Assembly: GCA_934699705.1 (NCBI GenBank)
Contig: CAKUXD010000020.1
Span: forward strand, 1 to 32,888
Length of the DNA: 32,888 nucleotides
Direction: 5' to 3'
From: an uncultured Candidatus Melainabacteria bacterium
GTDB taxonomy: Bacteria > Cyanobacteriota > Vampirovibrionia > Gastranaerophilales > Gastranaerophilaceae
Shown: piece after piece, positions 1 through 8,181 of the stretch
Layout of the letters: each line of letters begins with the position of its first letter
Numbering within the stretch: position 1 is the first letter of the stretch
The notes under the pieces: model-generated
Seen by the model: only the letters and a program-made list of their open reading frames with translations
Told to the model about the DNA's origin: nothing
Database searches by the model: none
Program-made: the position numbers and the translations under genes

Positions 1-152
1 TCCGGTAAAATTATACTAAATTTTGAAAGAAAGTCAAGCAAATTTTACCGAACTGTAAAATTTTGCTAAATTTTAAGACTTTTAAGGGCAAAAATTACCG
101 AACGGTAAATTTATAATAAAAGTTACGGTAAATTAAGATGAGAACTAGCGAA
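1..152. repeat. 50-bp-period repeat with TTACCG/CGGTAA boxes
   Basis: The motif CGGTAAA or CTGTAAA recurs at 3, 53 and 103, exactly 50 bp apart, with another CGGTAAA at 126. TTACCGAA or TAGCGAA precedes or closes each unit. Two sites form near-palindromes: 43-60 (TTTTACCG-AA-CTGTAAAA, one mismatch) and 95-108 (TTACCG-AA-CGGTAA, perfect). Bases 3-12 and 41-50 are also a perfect 10-bp inverted pair. The block lies between the stop of the TPR gene at 162 and the left edge. It could be a set of operator sites for a gene outside the window or a small intergenic repeat; the sequence does not decide. Confidence 0.55.
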
Positions 153-161
153 TATGTTTTA

Positions 162-1286
162 TTAATAAAAATTTTGTGCGTTTTTATCTTTGTCAAAACT
201 TTTCAAAAATAAAGCTACATTACGGCATCTTGCGTCTAAATCTTTTATGTCATATTCTTTGCTTTGGCAATATTCGCCATCTAAAAATTCTTGCGCAATA
301 TCTTTTGCAATTTTAAAATTGGCCTCTGCTTGGTTTGTATTTCCCTCTAATTTTTGAATTTTTGCTAATCTAAAATAGCCTAAGTGCGCGCCATAGAAAC
401 TGCTATTATCTATAATTTTTTGAGCAGTAGCTTTTGCCTCATCATATTTTTTTAAATTAGCAAGAATATCAGTTTTACTGCTTAAAAGATAGTAAGAATA
501 AGGATTTAGAGCTAATCCTCTTTCGGTGTGAATTAATGCATTTTCATAATCTTTAATTTTAACTTCACACCCAGCAATATTTGTCAATGCACTAACGCTA
601 TAAGGGTTTTTTTCGAGGTATTTATTGTAATATTCAATTGCTTCTTTGTTTTTATCTAAATTGTTTAAAATCCAAGCTTTAGCAAAGTAATGATTAAGAT
701 TATTTTGGTCATATTTTATGTTTAAGTCAATATATTCCAATGCTTTTTTATAATCAATTTTATAGTATGAGTAAATTTGCCCAAGTCCATTTATAGCAAC
801 TGTGTCTTTAGGTTTAATTTTTAGGGAAAATTTAAACATTTCAATAGCTTCATCAAAATTTTCACGTAATATACAGCAAAAACCAAGTGTATTAATTATT
901 TCTGTATGTTTTGGTGCATAGTTTAAGGCTTTTTCGCTATAAGTAAATGCTCTTTGTAAGTAATGTTCTTTGAAAAATTCATTGTGTACATTATTATACG
1001 CTAATTGGTAAAAATTATATCCTAAAACTTGATAAGTGAAAGAGTCTTTTGGATTTATTAAAAGAGAACATTTTAAAATAAAATTTGAGATGTGATAACT
1101 CTTGTTTGCAGTAAACTTATTATTAGCAAAATAAGTTATGTTTCTTGCAATTTTAAATTGAGCGTCAGGATTTGTTTTAAAATAATAAAAACCTAAATAA
1201 AGGACCAAAAAAATCGCTACAAGACTTTTTATAATTATATCTAATGTTTTGTTTTTATTTGTTTTCATTTGAATCTTTCTACGCAT
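162..1286 (-). CDS. Membrane-anchored TPR-repeat protein
   Basis: A 374-residue protein with a short basic N-terminus and one hydrophobic segment (about residues 17-36), followed by repeated TPR helices from about residue 100 to 330. Recognisable TPR phases include ALNYAPKHTEIINTLGF, FKFSLKIKPKDTVAINGLG and YNKYLEKNPYSVSALTNIAG. TPRs bind other proteins, so it is probably a scaffold on the periplasmic face of the inner membrane; no enzymatic motif is seen. Its start overlaps the end of the UDP-glucose dehydrogenase gene by 8 bp, so it is likely the second gene of that operon. An internal ATG at 1268, preceded by AGAAAG, is an equally possible start and would remove six residues. Confidence 0.75.
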   Translation of the reverse strand: MRRKIQMKTNKNKTLDIIIKSLVAIFLVLYLGFYYFKTNPDAQFKIARNITYFANNKFTANKSYHISNFILKCSLLINPKDSFTYQVLGYNFYQLAYNNVHNEFFKEHYLQRAFTYSEKALNYAPKHTEIINTLGFCCILRENFDEAIEMFKFSLKIKPKDTVAINGLGQIYSYYKIDYKKALEYIDLNIKYDQNNLNHYFAKAWILNNLDKNKEAIEYYNKYLEKNPYSVSALTNIAGCEVKIKDYENALIHTERGLALNPYSYYLLSSKTDILANLKKYDEAKATAQKIIDNSSFYGAHLGYFRLAKIQKLEGNTNQAEANFKIAKDIAQEFLDGEYCQSKEYDIKDLDARCRNVALFLKSFDKDKNAQNFY

Positions 1287-2580
1287 TACCTATTCCAAAA
1301 TAGATAAATCCTTTTTCGTTAAGTGTTTTTTTGTTGTATTGATTTCTTCCGTCAAAAATGATTGGAGTTTTTAGCGTTTCTTTAACTTTATCAAAATCAG
1401 GGTGTCTAAATTCGTTCCATTCAGTCAATAATAATAGCACATCAGCGTCTTTGAGAGCGTCGTAAGAGCTATTTGCATAAGTTATTTTGTCTGCAAAATA
1501 TAATTTTGCTGTTTGCATGGCTTTCGGGTCGTAAGCTTGAATTTTTGCGCCTTTTTTTAGTAATTCATTAATTATTGTGATGGAAGGCGCTTCTCTCATA
1601 TCATCTGTTTTAGGTTTGAAGGCCAAACCCCAAACAGCAAAGGTTTTGCCTGATAAATCTTTGCCAAAGTGATTTGTGATTTTTTCAACAAATAGTAATC
1701 GCTGACGTTGGTTAATGTCATCTACGGTTTTTAGTAATTCAGGGTTGTAGCCATTTTCGTTAGCAGTTTTAATAAGCGCTTTAACGTCTTTTGGAAAGCA
1801 ACTACCGCCGTAGCCAAGTCCTGCAAATAAAAATTGTGAACCAATGCGTTTGTCTGAACACATTCCTTTTCTGACCATTTCTGCGTTAGCGCCAATTTTT
1901 TCACAAATATTTGCAATTTCGTTTGCGTAAGATATTTTTAAAGCTAAGAAGCTATTTGAAGCGTATTTAGTCATCTCCGCAGATTTTACGTCCATTGTTA
2001 TAACTGGATTGCCTGTACGTAAAAAAGGTGCGTAAAGTTCTTGCATAACTGCAGTTGCGCGTTCAGAGTCTGAACCAATGATTACTCTGTCAGGTTTTAA
2101 AAAGTCTTCAACCGCGTTACCTTGTTTTAAAAATTCAGGATTTGATACAACGTCAAATTTATGGTTAGTTTGCTTTTTAATTATTTCTGTAATTTTTTCG
2201 GCTGTACCAACAGGAACGGTTGATTTGTCTGCAATAATTTTATATTCATTTATTGATTTGCCAATTTCTTCTGCTACTTGATAAACGTATTTTAAATTAG
2301 CTGAACCATTTTCGTCTTGAGGTGTTCCAACTGCAATAAAGCAAATGAGAGAGCTTTCTACGGCACTTTTTAAGTCCTCGGAAAAGGTTAAGCGGTTTTC
2401 TAAAACATTAGATTTTATTAATTCTTCGAGTGTTGGCTCATAAATAGGGATAACTCCCTTTTTTAAGTTCTCTAATTTTTCTTTGTTGTTGTCAATGCAT
2501 ATAACATTGTTGCCCATTTCAGCAAGGCAAGCGCCCGCTACTAAGCCAACGTATCCAGTTCCAATTACACAAATGTTCAT
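1279..2580 (-). CDS. ugd: UDP-glucose 6-dehydrogenase
   Basis: A 433-residue cytosolic enzyme that oxidises UDP-glucose to UDP-glucuronate with two NAD+. The N-terminal Rossmann motif GTGYVGLVAGACLAEMG and the catalytic-cysteine motif GYGGSCFPKDVKAL are intact, and the C-terminal domain has the family signature AVWGLAFKPKTDDMREAPS. Length is normal for the family. The reading frame opens further upstream to 2643, but the ATG at 2580 starts exactly at the family N-terminus (MNICVIGTGYVGL) and has AAGGAG seven bases before it, so it is chosen. UDP-glucuronate feeds acidic surface polysaccharide or lipid A modification, which fits the glycan genes that follow. It is divergent from the WG-repeat gene and translationally overlaps the TPR gene downstream. 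Confidence 0.95.
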   Translation of the reverse strand: MNICVIGTGYVGLVAGACLAEMGNNVICIDNNKEKLENLKKGVIPIYEPTLEELIKSNVLENRLTFSEDLKSAVESSLICFIAVGTPQDENGSANLKYVYQVAEEIGKSINEYKIIADKSTVPVGTAEKITEIIKKQTNHKFDVVSNPEFLKQGNAVEDFLKPDRVIIGSDSERATAVMQELYAPFLRTGNPVITMDVKSAEMTKYASNSFLALKISYANEIANICEKIGANAEMVRKGMCSDKRIGSQFLFAGLGYGGSCFPKDVKALIKTANENGYNPELLKTVDDINQRQRLLFVEKITNHFGKDLSGKTFAVWGLAFKPKTDDMREAPSITIINELLKKGAKIQAYDPKAMQTAKLYFADKITYANSSYDALKDADVLLLLTEWNEFRHPDFDKVKETLKTPIIFDGRNQYNKKTLNEKGFIYFGIGNA

Positions 2581-2614
2581 AATTTCTCCTTGTTTCAATA
2601 ATACCACAAAGCGT

Positions 2615-2643
2615 TTGACAGTAAACTGTATTTTAAGTATCAT
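2615..2643 (+). promoter_or_regulatory. Sigma-70-type promoter for the WG-repeat gene
   Basis: TTGACA at 2615-2620, a 17-bp spacer, and TATCAT at 2638-2643. Transcription would start near 2650 and give a leader of about 16 bases before the ATG at 2666, including the ribosome-site-like TAGGGA. The site lies in the 85-bp divergent gap with ugd. Confidence 0.6.
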
Positions 2644-2665
2644 TACTAATAAATAGGGATTTTAT

Positions 2666-3679
2666 ATGATGAAAAAACTTAGAATTTTTGTTTATGTGTT
2701 TTTGTTTTTATTCCTTGCGTTTGTTATGTTTAGAGCAAATTATGCAGGAAAACAATATAATGGCTTGGGCAAAAATGTTAATACTGAAATAAATTTTCAA
2801 GAAGGTAATGTTAATACTAAAATAAAACACCATAAAAAATTTGGAAAACATATTGAAAATGCTGAAAACATAATTGATTTAGCTGGCGGTAAGTATGTTT
2901 TATTTGCCGAATATAAAGTTAAAGTTGGAGAAAATGAAATAATAAAAAAAATATATAAAAGTTGTAAAGCGGATAAATGTTATTTGATATCAGAGGATAA
3001 TAAAAAAATAACAAATTCTGTTTATGATGATTTTGAAGTTTTTGATGCAGAAAAAATGTTGTATATAACTGTTCTTAATGGCAAAAAGGGGTTAATAAAT
3101 CATAAGGGCAGAATTATTATTCCAACAAAGTATGAAGAAATTCAAAAAACTCCTTGTGAAGATGTAATTCTTGTAAAAAAACACAAATATAGCGGATTAT
3201 ATGATTTAAAGAAAATGAAAAATATCTTAAATGCGGTATATAACAAGGTTGAACCAATGAATTCTAAAAATTGGATTGTAACTTATGCTGGCAAAGTTGG
3301 TTTATTGCACTACGATAATGGCATTATAAATCTTATAAAACCAAAATATAAATCTATTGTATTGAAGGATAAATATATTGAAACGTATTTAGGCGATAAA
3401 ATCGGTTTAATAGATGAAAAAACAGGAAATATTATTATTGAACCAAAATATCCGATAATTGAATTACTTAATGATGCAGATGCAGTTGAAAAAAATATTT
3501 TAATTTTTAAAACTCAAACTGAAAATAGATATGGTGTAATTTTTTACTCAAAAGATAATTTAACTGTTATCCCGCCAATTTATGACGATATAAACTATAA
3601 TGGTATAGTTAATGTGTTATCAAATGGTTACTGGAAAATGTTGAATAATAAAGGGAATGTCGTTTCAAGGGCAAAATAG
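2666..3679 (+). CDS. WG-repeat protein with N-terminal membrane anchor
   Basis: A 337-residue protein with an N-terminal hydrophobic segment (about residues 6-24) acting as signal or anchor. The body consists of WG-type beta repeats: each has a K-x-G-L-[IY] strand, a short turn, an I-[IV]-P/E-x-KY strand and a Y-[DE]-[EK]-[IV] end. Copies include KKGLINHKGRIIIPTKYEEI, KIGLIDEKTGNIIIEPKY and RYGVIFYSKDNLTVIPPIYD. Such repeats form surface-exposed beta structures of unknown ligand. A second ATG directly follows the first (2669). The stop is 11 bases before the rmlA-like ATG, so the two are probably cotranscribed; a role in the envelope or in glycan display is inference only. Confidence 0.75.
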   Translation: MMKKLRIFVYVFLFLFLAFVMFRANYAGKQYNGLGKNVNTEINFQEGNVNTKIKHHKKFGKHIENAENIIDLAGGKYVLFAEYKVKVGENEIIKKIYKSCKADKCYLISEDNKKITNSVYDDFEVFDAEKMLYITVLNGKKGLINHKGRIIIPTKYEEIQKTPCEDVILVKKHKYSGLYDLKKMKNILNAVYNKVEPMNSKNWIVTYAGKVGLLHYDNGIINLIKPKYKSIVLKDKYIETYLGDKIGLIDEKTGNIIIEPKYPIIELLNDADAVEKNILIFKTQTENRYGVIFYSKDNLTVIPPIYDDINYNGIVNVLSNGYWKMLNNKGNVVSRAK

Positions 3680-3689
3680 GGGCACTAAC

Positions 3690-4565
3690 ATGAAAGGTAT
3701 AATCTTAGCAGGCGGTAGTGGAACTCGTTTATATCCATCAACACAAGTGATTTCAAAGCAATTATTGCCAGTTTATGATAAACCTATGATTTATTATCCG
3801 ATTTCAGTTTTAATGTTGGCAGGAATTAAAGATATTTTGATAATTTCAACTCCTCAGGATTTGCCAAATTTTAAACGACTTTTAGGCGATGGCTCTCAGT
3901 TTGGTTTATCTTTTAGTTATAAAGAACAACCTTCTCCTGATGGCTTGGCGCAAGCGTTTATATTGGGTGAAGATTTTATTGGTGATGATAATGTTGCGCT
4001 TATTTTGGGCGATAATATCTTCTATGGACCTCGTTTTTCAGGTCAATTGAAATTTGTTTCAAAATGCATTGAAAAAAAAGGTGGCGCAACTATATTCGGA
4101 TATCAAGTGAAAGATCCTGAACGATTTGGAGTTGTGGAATTTAATGAAAATGGTAAGGCGATTTCGATTGAAGAAAAACCGAAAATTCCTAAATCAGATT
4201 ATGCGGTAACAGGTTTGTATTTTTATGATAATAAAGTTGTTGAATATGCCAAAACATTGAAACCGTCTGCGCGTGGTGAATTGGAAATTACTGATTTGAA
4301 CAGAATTTATTTGGAAAAAAATAAATTAATGGTTGTAAAATTAGGCAGAGGTTTTGCTTGGCTTGATACAGGTACACATAATTCATTACTTAGGGCAAGC
4401 CAGTATGTTCAAACGATTGAAGATAATCAGGGAATTAAAATTGCCTGCTTAGAAGAAATTGCTTACAGAATGAAGTTTATAGGTAAAGAAACGCTTAGAA
4501 ATTCAATAAAAGACTTTAAAAATAATGAATATTTTGAATATGTAAGAAAATTAATCGGAGAATAA
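3690..4565 (+). CDS. rmlA: Glucose-1-phosphate thymidylyltransferase (RmlA type)
   Basis: A 291-residue nucleotidyltransferase that joins dTTP and glucose-1-phosphate to make dTDP-glucose. The nucleotide-binding loop LAGGSGTRLYPST begins at residue 5, followed by SKQLLPVYDKPMIYYP, the metal-site region ALILGDNIFYG, and FGVVEFNENGKAISIEEKPK, all typical of RmlA. Length is normal. The frame is open from 3657, but ATG 3690 gives the family N-terminus MKGIILAGG and has GGGG nine bases upstream. None of rmlB, rmlC or rmlD is in the window, so the product of this dTDP-glucose branch cannot be told here. The stop codon directly abuts the next ATG. Confidence 0.92.
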   Translation: MKGIILAGGSGTRLYPSTQVISKQLLPVYDKPMIYYPISVLMLAGIKDILIISTPQDLPNFKRLLGDGSQFGLSFSYKEQPSPDGLAQAFILGEDFIGDDNVALILGDNIFYGPRFSGQLKFVSKCIEKKGGATIFGYQVKDPERFGVVEFNENGKAISIEEKPKIPKSDYAVTGLYFYDNKVVEYAKTLKPSARGELEITDLNRIYLEKNKLMVVKLGRGFAWLDTGTHNSLLRASQYVQTIEDNQGIKIACLEEIAYRMKFIGKETLRNSIKDFKNNEYFEYVRKLIGE

Positions 4566-5336
4566 ATGAGGATAGGGATTAAGCAGTTTTCAGACAGACT
4601 GGAGCAATACAAAGAGGATATAATAAAATTTAATGAACAAGGATTGTTTGATTACCTTGAACTATATGTTCACCCAGGGCAAATGGATAAACTTCAAAGT
4701 TGGGTAAACTTAAAAAACAAATATAATATAAAATTTACTCTTCACGCTCCACATTTTAGTCAGGGGTGTAATCTGGCTGATAAATCTTATTTTGATTTCA
4801 ATAAACTAGCTTATGAACAAGTTAATACTTATGCCAAAGCCTTAGATGCGGAATATACTGTTGTTCATGGTGGTATGGACGGAAATGTTGAAGAAATTGT
4901 TAGACAAATTTCAATCATTAAACCGTATAAAATGCGTATTGAAAATAAGCCATTTGTAGCTCCAAGAAAACCAGATTCAATGGTTTGCAGAGGTGCTACT
5001 GTTGAAGAAATTAGATATATTTTAGAAAACTATGACTGCGGATTTAATTTAGATATTGGGCATGCTTTTTGTTCTGCTGTTTCTCAAAAAATTAATCAAT
5101 TAGATTTTTTAAAAGAGTTTTTGGCTTTAAATCCAGAGTCATATCATTTGAGTGATGGCGAATTTTATGACAGAATTGATATTCATTATCATATTGGCGC
5201 TGGTGATTATGATTGGAACACAATATTTCCATTGTTGGATAAAAGTAAAAACTGGACACTTGAAACAATTACTAAAAAAGACAAAGACGGCTTAGAATTA
5301 GTAAAAAAAGAGATTGAATTGTTAAAAAGTTTATAA
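4566..5336 (+). CDS. Xylose-isomerase-like TIM-barrel sugar isomerase/epimerase
   Basis: A 256-residue protein of the AP-endonuclease-2/xylose-isomerase-like TIM-barrel superfamily. Conserved beta-strand ends carry likely metal ligands: FTLHAPHFS, YTVVHGGMDG, MRIENKP, FNLDIGHAF, YHLSDG, HYHIGAGDYDW and WTLETI. The Glu, Asp, His and Glu of these motifs match the divalent-metal site of this superfamily. The ATG immediately follows the rmlA stop, with GGAG eight bases upstream inside rmlA, so the two genes are tightly coupled. The partner suggests a role on a sugar or nucleotide-sugar substrate, but the substrate is not readable from the sequence. A DNA-repair endonuclease IV role is less likely given the context. 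Confidence 0.7.
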   Translation: MRIGIKQFSDRLEQYKEDIIKFNEQGLFDYLELYVHPGQMDKLQSWVNLKNKYNIKFTLHAPHFSQGCNLADKSYFDFNKLAYEQVNTYAKALDAEYTVVHGGMDGNVEEIVRQISIIKPYKMRIENKPFVAPRKPDSMVCRGATVEEIRYILENYDCGFNLDIGHAFCSAVSQKINQLDFLKEFLALNPESYHLSDGEFYDRIDIHYHIGAGDYDWNTIFPLLDKSKNWTLETITKKDKDGLELVKKEIELLKSL

Positions 5337-5348
5337 TATAGATAGATA

Positions 5349-5383
5349 TAAAAACGGCGGAGCCTTTGGCTCCGCCGTTTTTA
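5349..5383. terminator. Bidirectional rho-independent terminator
   Basis: A perfect hairpin with left arm 5351-5364, loop TTT at 5365-5367 and right arm 5368-5381. The stem core is CGGCGGAGCC/GGCTCCGCCG, flanked by A-run and T-run on both strands. It lies between the convergent TIM-barrel gene (+) and fcl (-), so it can end both transcripts. Confidence 0.92.
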
Positions 5384-5392
5384 TATTATCTT

Positions 5393-6448
5393 TTAATCAA
5401 GTGATAAATACCAGTTATAGAAATCTGTAATACCTTGTTCTAACTCAATTTTAGGTTCCCAACCTAACTCTTTGATGTGAGTTGCGTCCATCATTTTTCT
5501 TGGTGTGCCATTTGGTTTTGAGTTATCATAAACGATTTCGCCTTCAAAACCTACAACACGTTTTACAATTTCAAACAAATCTTTTAGTTGAATATCGTCG
5601 CCTTTGGTTATATTTACAAGTTCACCGACTTCGGCGTAATCTTTATTTAATAGTAAGTAAACGCATGCGTCTGCTAAATCATCAGAACACATCATTTCTC
5701 TATAAACAGAACCGTCGCCCCAAAGTACAACTTTATCCTTGTAAGCTCCTAATTCGTTTAAAATTTCCTCGATATTTGTATCATTAACTTTTTCATCTAA
5801 GCCCCAACCAAGTTTGTAGCGTTTAATATCTTTTTTTATAGCTTCAAAATCGTTGTTTCTTAATAATTTTGCAAGGTGGAAACGTCTTAAAATCATTGGT
5901 AACAAGTGAGCGGTTTCCATATTAAAATTATCGCCGATGCCGTATTGGTTTGTTGGCATGCCTGAAATGTAGTTTGTACCGTATTGCTCGTTATAGTATT
6001 TGCATAATTTGATAATAGAAATTTTCGCTAAAGCGTACGCTTCGTTTGTTTTTTCTAATTCAGAAGTTAAAAGGCAACTTTCTTTCATTGGCTGAGGTGC
6101 CATTCTTGGATAAATGCAAGAAGAACCTAGGTTTAAAAGTTTTTTAACTCCATTTTTGTAGCTGGCATGAACAATGTTTGTGCCAATCATAAGATTTTGA
6201 TAAATAAATTCTGCAGGATATTGGGAATTTGCCATAATTCCGCCAACTTTAGCAGCAGCTAAAATTACGTATTCAGGTTTTTCTTTTTCAAAAAAAGCAT
6301 TAACTTCAGCTTGGTTTGTCAAATCAAGCTCTGCGTGAGTTCTTGTGATAATGTTAGTAAATCCTTCCTTTTGCAGACGTCTGTAAATCGCACTGCCAAC
6401 TAGTCCTCTGTGTCCTGATAAATATATTTTAGCATTTTTTTCTATCAT
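5393..6448 (-). CDS. fcl: GDP-L-fucose synthase
   Basis: A 351-residue short-chain dehydrogenase that epimerises and reduces GDP-4-keto-6-deoxy-D-mannose to GDP-L-fucose with NADPH. The Rossmann motif SGHRGLVGSAI is at residues 11-21. The active-site serine region LGSSCIYP (107-114) and the catalytic pair Tyr138-xxx-Lys142 are present. It is about 30 residues longer than the usual 315-320, because of an extra helical stretch near residues 200-235 rich in Lys and Glu; several bacterial homologues carry such an insert. The start has AAGAAGGCGAAG before it. It lies directly downstream of gmd, which makes its substrate, and it supplies the donor for the two fucosyltransferases at 13072-15927. Confidence 0.93.
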   Translation of the reverse strand: MIEKNAKIYLSGHRGLVGSAIYRRLQKEGFTNIITRTHAELDLTNQAEVNAFFEKEKPEYVILAAAKVGGIMANSQYPAEFIYQNLMIGTNIVHASYKNGVKKLLNLGSSCIYPRMAPQPMKESCLLTSELEKTNEAYALAKISIIKLCKYYNEQYGTNYISGMPTNQYGIGDNFNMETAHLLPMILRRFHLAKLLRNNDFEAIKKDIKRYKLGWGLDEKVNDTNIEEILNELGAYKDKVVLWGDGSVYREMMCSDDLADACVYLLLNKDYAEVGELVNITKGDDIQLKDLFEIVKRVVGFEGEIVYDNSKPNGTPRKMMDATHIKELGWEPKIELEQGITDFYNWYLSLD

Positions 6449-6480
6449 AAATCTTCGCCTTCTTTTACATTCTTTTTAAA

Positions 6481-6505
6481 GCGGGCGATGCATAGCATCG
6501 CCCGC
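6481..6505 (-). other. GC-rich hairpin between gmd and fcl
   Basis: A perfect 11-bp stem (6481-6491 with 6495-6505, loop ATA). In the minus-strand transcript it falls 15 bases after the gmd stop and is followed by TTTAAAAAG rather than a long U-run. It could be a weak terminator or attenuator that lowers fcl expression, or an mRNA-stabilising structure. Confidence 0.55.
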
Positions 6506-6519
6506 TGAATATATCTATT

Positions 6520-7608
6520 TTATACTTCTTGAGGAACAAGAACTTTGTAGCCATGTTCTTTAAGAGTTTTTTCTTTCTTAGCCAATTCTAAATCAGAATC
6601 AACCATTTCGTTTACAAGATCTTCCAAATCGTAAGTTGGTTTCCAACCTAATTCATTTCTAGCTTTTGTGCTATCACCTAATAATAAATCAACTTCTGCA
6701 GGTCTGAAGTAGCGTGGATCAACTTCAATTAAAGTTTTGCCAGTTGCTTTATCAATACCTTTTTCGTCAACGCCTTGACCTACGAATTCTAATTCAATGC
6801 CTAAGCGTTTGAAAGTTAATCGGCAGAAATCTCTGATTGATGTAGTTACACCAGTTGCAAGTACGTAGTTGTCTGGGTGGTCTTGTTGAAGAATTCTCCA
6901 CATTCCTTCTACGTAATCTTTTGCGTGTCCCCAATCACGTTTTGCGTCTAGGTTACCTAAGTATAATTTATCTTGCAAACCAACTTTAATTTTTGTTGCT
7001 GCCATTGTAATCTTACGAGTTACGAAGGTTTCACCACGTCTTGGAGATTCGTGGTTGAATAAAATACCGTTTGAAGCAAAGATACCAAAAGATTCTCGGT
7101 AGTTTATGCAAATCCAGTATGCATAAAGTTTTGCAACTGCATAAGGTGAACGTGGGTAGAATGGAGTTGTTTCTTTTTGAATTGGTTCTTGAATTAAGCC
7201 GTAAAGTTCAGATGTTGATGCTTGGTAGAATTTAGTTTTCTTTTCCAATTTGTTCATTCTGATAGCTTCTAACAATCTTAAAGTACCCAAAGCGTCGCAA
7301 TCTGCAGTGTATTCTGGACAATCCCAAGAAACTTTTACGTGTGATTGTGCAGCTAAGTTGTAGATTTCATCAGGTTCAATATCGTGAACTAATTTTGTTA
7401 AGTTTGAAGAATCTGATAAATCGCCGTAGTGTAAAATAAATTTAGAATCTTTATTGTGAATATCTTGGTATAAGTGGTCAATTCTTGAAGTGTTAAAAGA
7501 TGAAGAACGTCTTTTAATACCATGAACTTCGTATCCTTTTTCAAGTAAAAGCTCTGCTAAATAAGAACCGTCTTGACCTGTTACCCCTGTAATTAAAGCC
7601 TTTTTCAT
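6520..7608 (-). CDS. gmd: GDP-mannose 4,6-dehydratase
   Basis: A 362-residue SDR-family enzyme that converts GDP-D-mannose to GDP-4-keto-6-deoxy-D-mannose. The cofactor motif TGVTGQDGSYLAELLL is at residues 8-23. The substrate and catalytic motifs are STSELYG (131-137) and Tyr156-xxx-Lys160 in SPYAVAK. NHESPRRGETFVTRKI is also diagnostic of the family. Length is normal. The ATG has AAGGAG with good spacing. Its product is the branch point for L-fucose (Fcl, next gene) and possibly perosamine (the DegT aminotransferase at 8538). It is transcribed divergently from the cupin gene. Confidence 0.96.
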   Translation of the reverse strand: MKKALITGVTGQDGSYLAELLLEKGYEVHGIKRRSSSFNTSRIDHLYQDIHNKDSKFILHYGDLSDSSNLTKLVHDIEPDEIYNLAAQSHVKVSWDCPEYTADCDALGTLRLLEAIRMNKLEKKTKFYQASTSELYGLIQEPIQKETTPFYPRSPYAVAKLYAYWICINYRESFGIFASNGILFNHESPRRGETFVTRKITMAATKIKVGLQDKLYLGNLDAKRDWGHAKDYVEGMWRILQQDHPDNYVLATGVTTSIRDFCRLTFKRLGIELEFVGQGVDEKGIDKATGKTLIEVDPRYFRPAEVDLLLGDSTKARNELGWKPTYDLEDLVNEMVDSDLELAKKEKTLKEHGYKVLVPQEV

Positions 7609-7701
7609 TAATTTCTCCTTGTTATAATTTTCTAAAGTTAGTATATTAATATCTTATCATGAAAAAAATTTTGTGTTACCATACATTTATGGAGAAATTT
7701 T

Positions 7702-8139
7702 ATGAACGATTTAATTAGACGCATTGAGTATAAAGGGAAATTACTTGCGATTATTATACGAAATGATTATACAAAAGACGGTGTAGAGTTTTTCACACCG
7801 AATGATTTTTCACAACAATTAGCGTATATGAAGCACCCAAAGGGTAAAAGAATTGATGCTCATACACATAATGTTGTACCGCGTGAGGTTTCTTATACAA
7901 AAGAAGTTTTGGTTATTCGAAAAGGTAAATTAAGAGTAGATTTTTATGAAGATAATCAGACTTATATTGAAAGTCATATTGTAGAACAGGGTGATATAAT
8001 TCTTTTAGCATTTGGCGGACATGGTTTTGAATGTCTTGAAGAAGTTGAAATGATTGAAATAAAACAAGGACCATACCTTGGAGAGCAAGATAAAGTTCGT
8101 TTTGCAGGGGTTGAACAAGGAAAGGTGAAATTAGTATAG
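7702..8139 (+). CDS. Cupin-fold protein of a sugar cluster
   Basis: A 145-residue protein with a single cupin barrel. Cupin motif 1 is seen as the His-rich stretch RIDAHTHNVVPREVSYTKE (His54, His56, Glu near 68) followed by VLVIRKGKLRVDFY; motif 2 is the QGDIILLAFGGHGFE region. This suggests a metal site and a small-molecule or sugar ligand. Start ATG has GGAG seven bases upstream. Small cupins of this type often sit in O-antigen or nucleotide-sugar clusters, but the reaction is unknown. The stop codon lies inside the left arm of the 35-bp inverted repeat that brackets the next gene. Confidence 0.7.
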   Translation: MNDLIRRIEYKGKLLAIIIRNDYTKDGVEFFTPNDFSQQLAYMKHPKGKRIDAHTHNVVPREVSYTKEVLVIRKGKLRVDFYEDNQTYIESHIVEQGDIILLAFGGHGFECLEEVEMIEIKQGPYLGEQDKVRFAGVEQGKVKLV

Positions 8140-8171
8140 TTGTGAATAGTGAGTTGTGAATGGTGAATTGA
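8137..8171 (-). repeat. Left arm of 35-bp imperfect inverted repeat
   Basis: Read on the minus strand, this arm begins TCAATTCACCATTCACAA and is built of iterated ATTCACAA-like words. It matches 8541-8575 on the plus strand at 27 of 35 positions without gaps. The two arms flank the four-helix-bundle gene. Confidence 0.7.
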
Positions 8172-8181
8172 GGTTTGCAAA

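Noticed and set aside
1..152. CRISPR array at the left edge
   Set aside because: The 50-bp units share only short boxes, not a constant repeat with unique spacers, and no cas gene is present.
2581..2643. In-frame extension of the UDP-glucose dehydrogenase upstream of 2580
   Set aside because: The extra 21 residues do not look like the family, and a strong AAGGAG stands before the internal ATG that matches the family N-terminus.
3657..3689. Upstream start for the rmlA-like gene inside the WG-repeat gene
   Set aside because: The family N-terminus MKGIILAGG begins at 3690 with its own ribosome site.
7974..8180. Minus-strand open frame starting MQTSIHHSQLTIHNY
   Set aside because: It is a translation of the ATTCACAA-type repeat plus the antisense of the cupin gene, not a gene.
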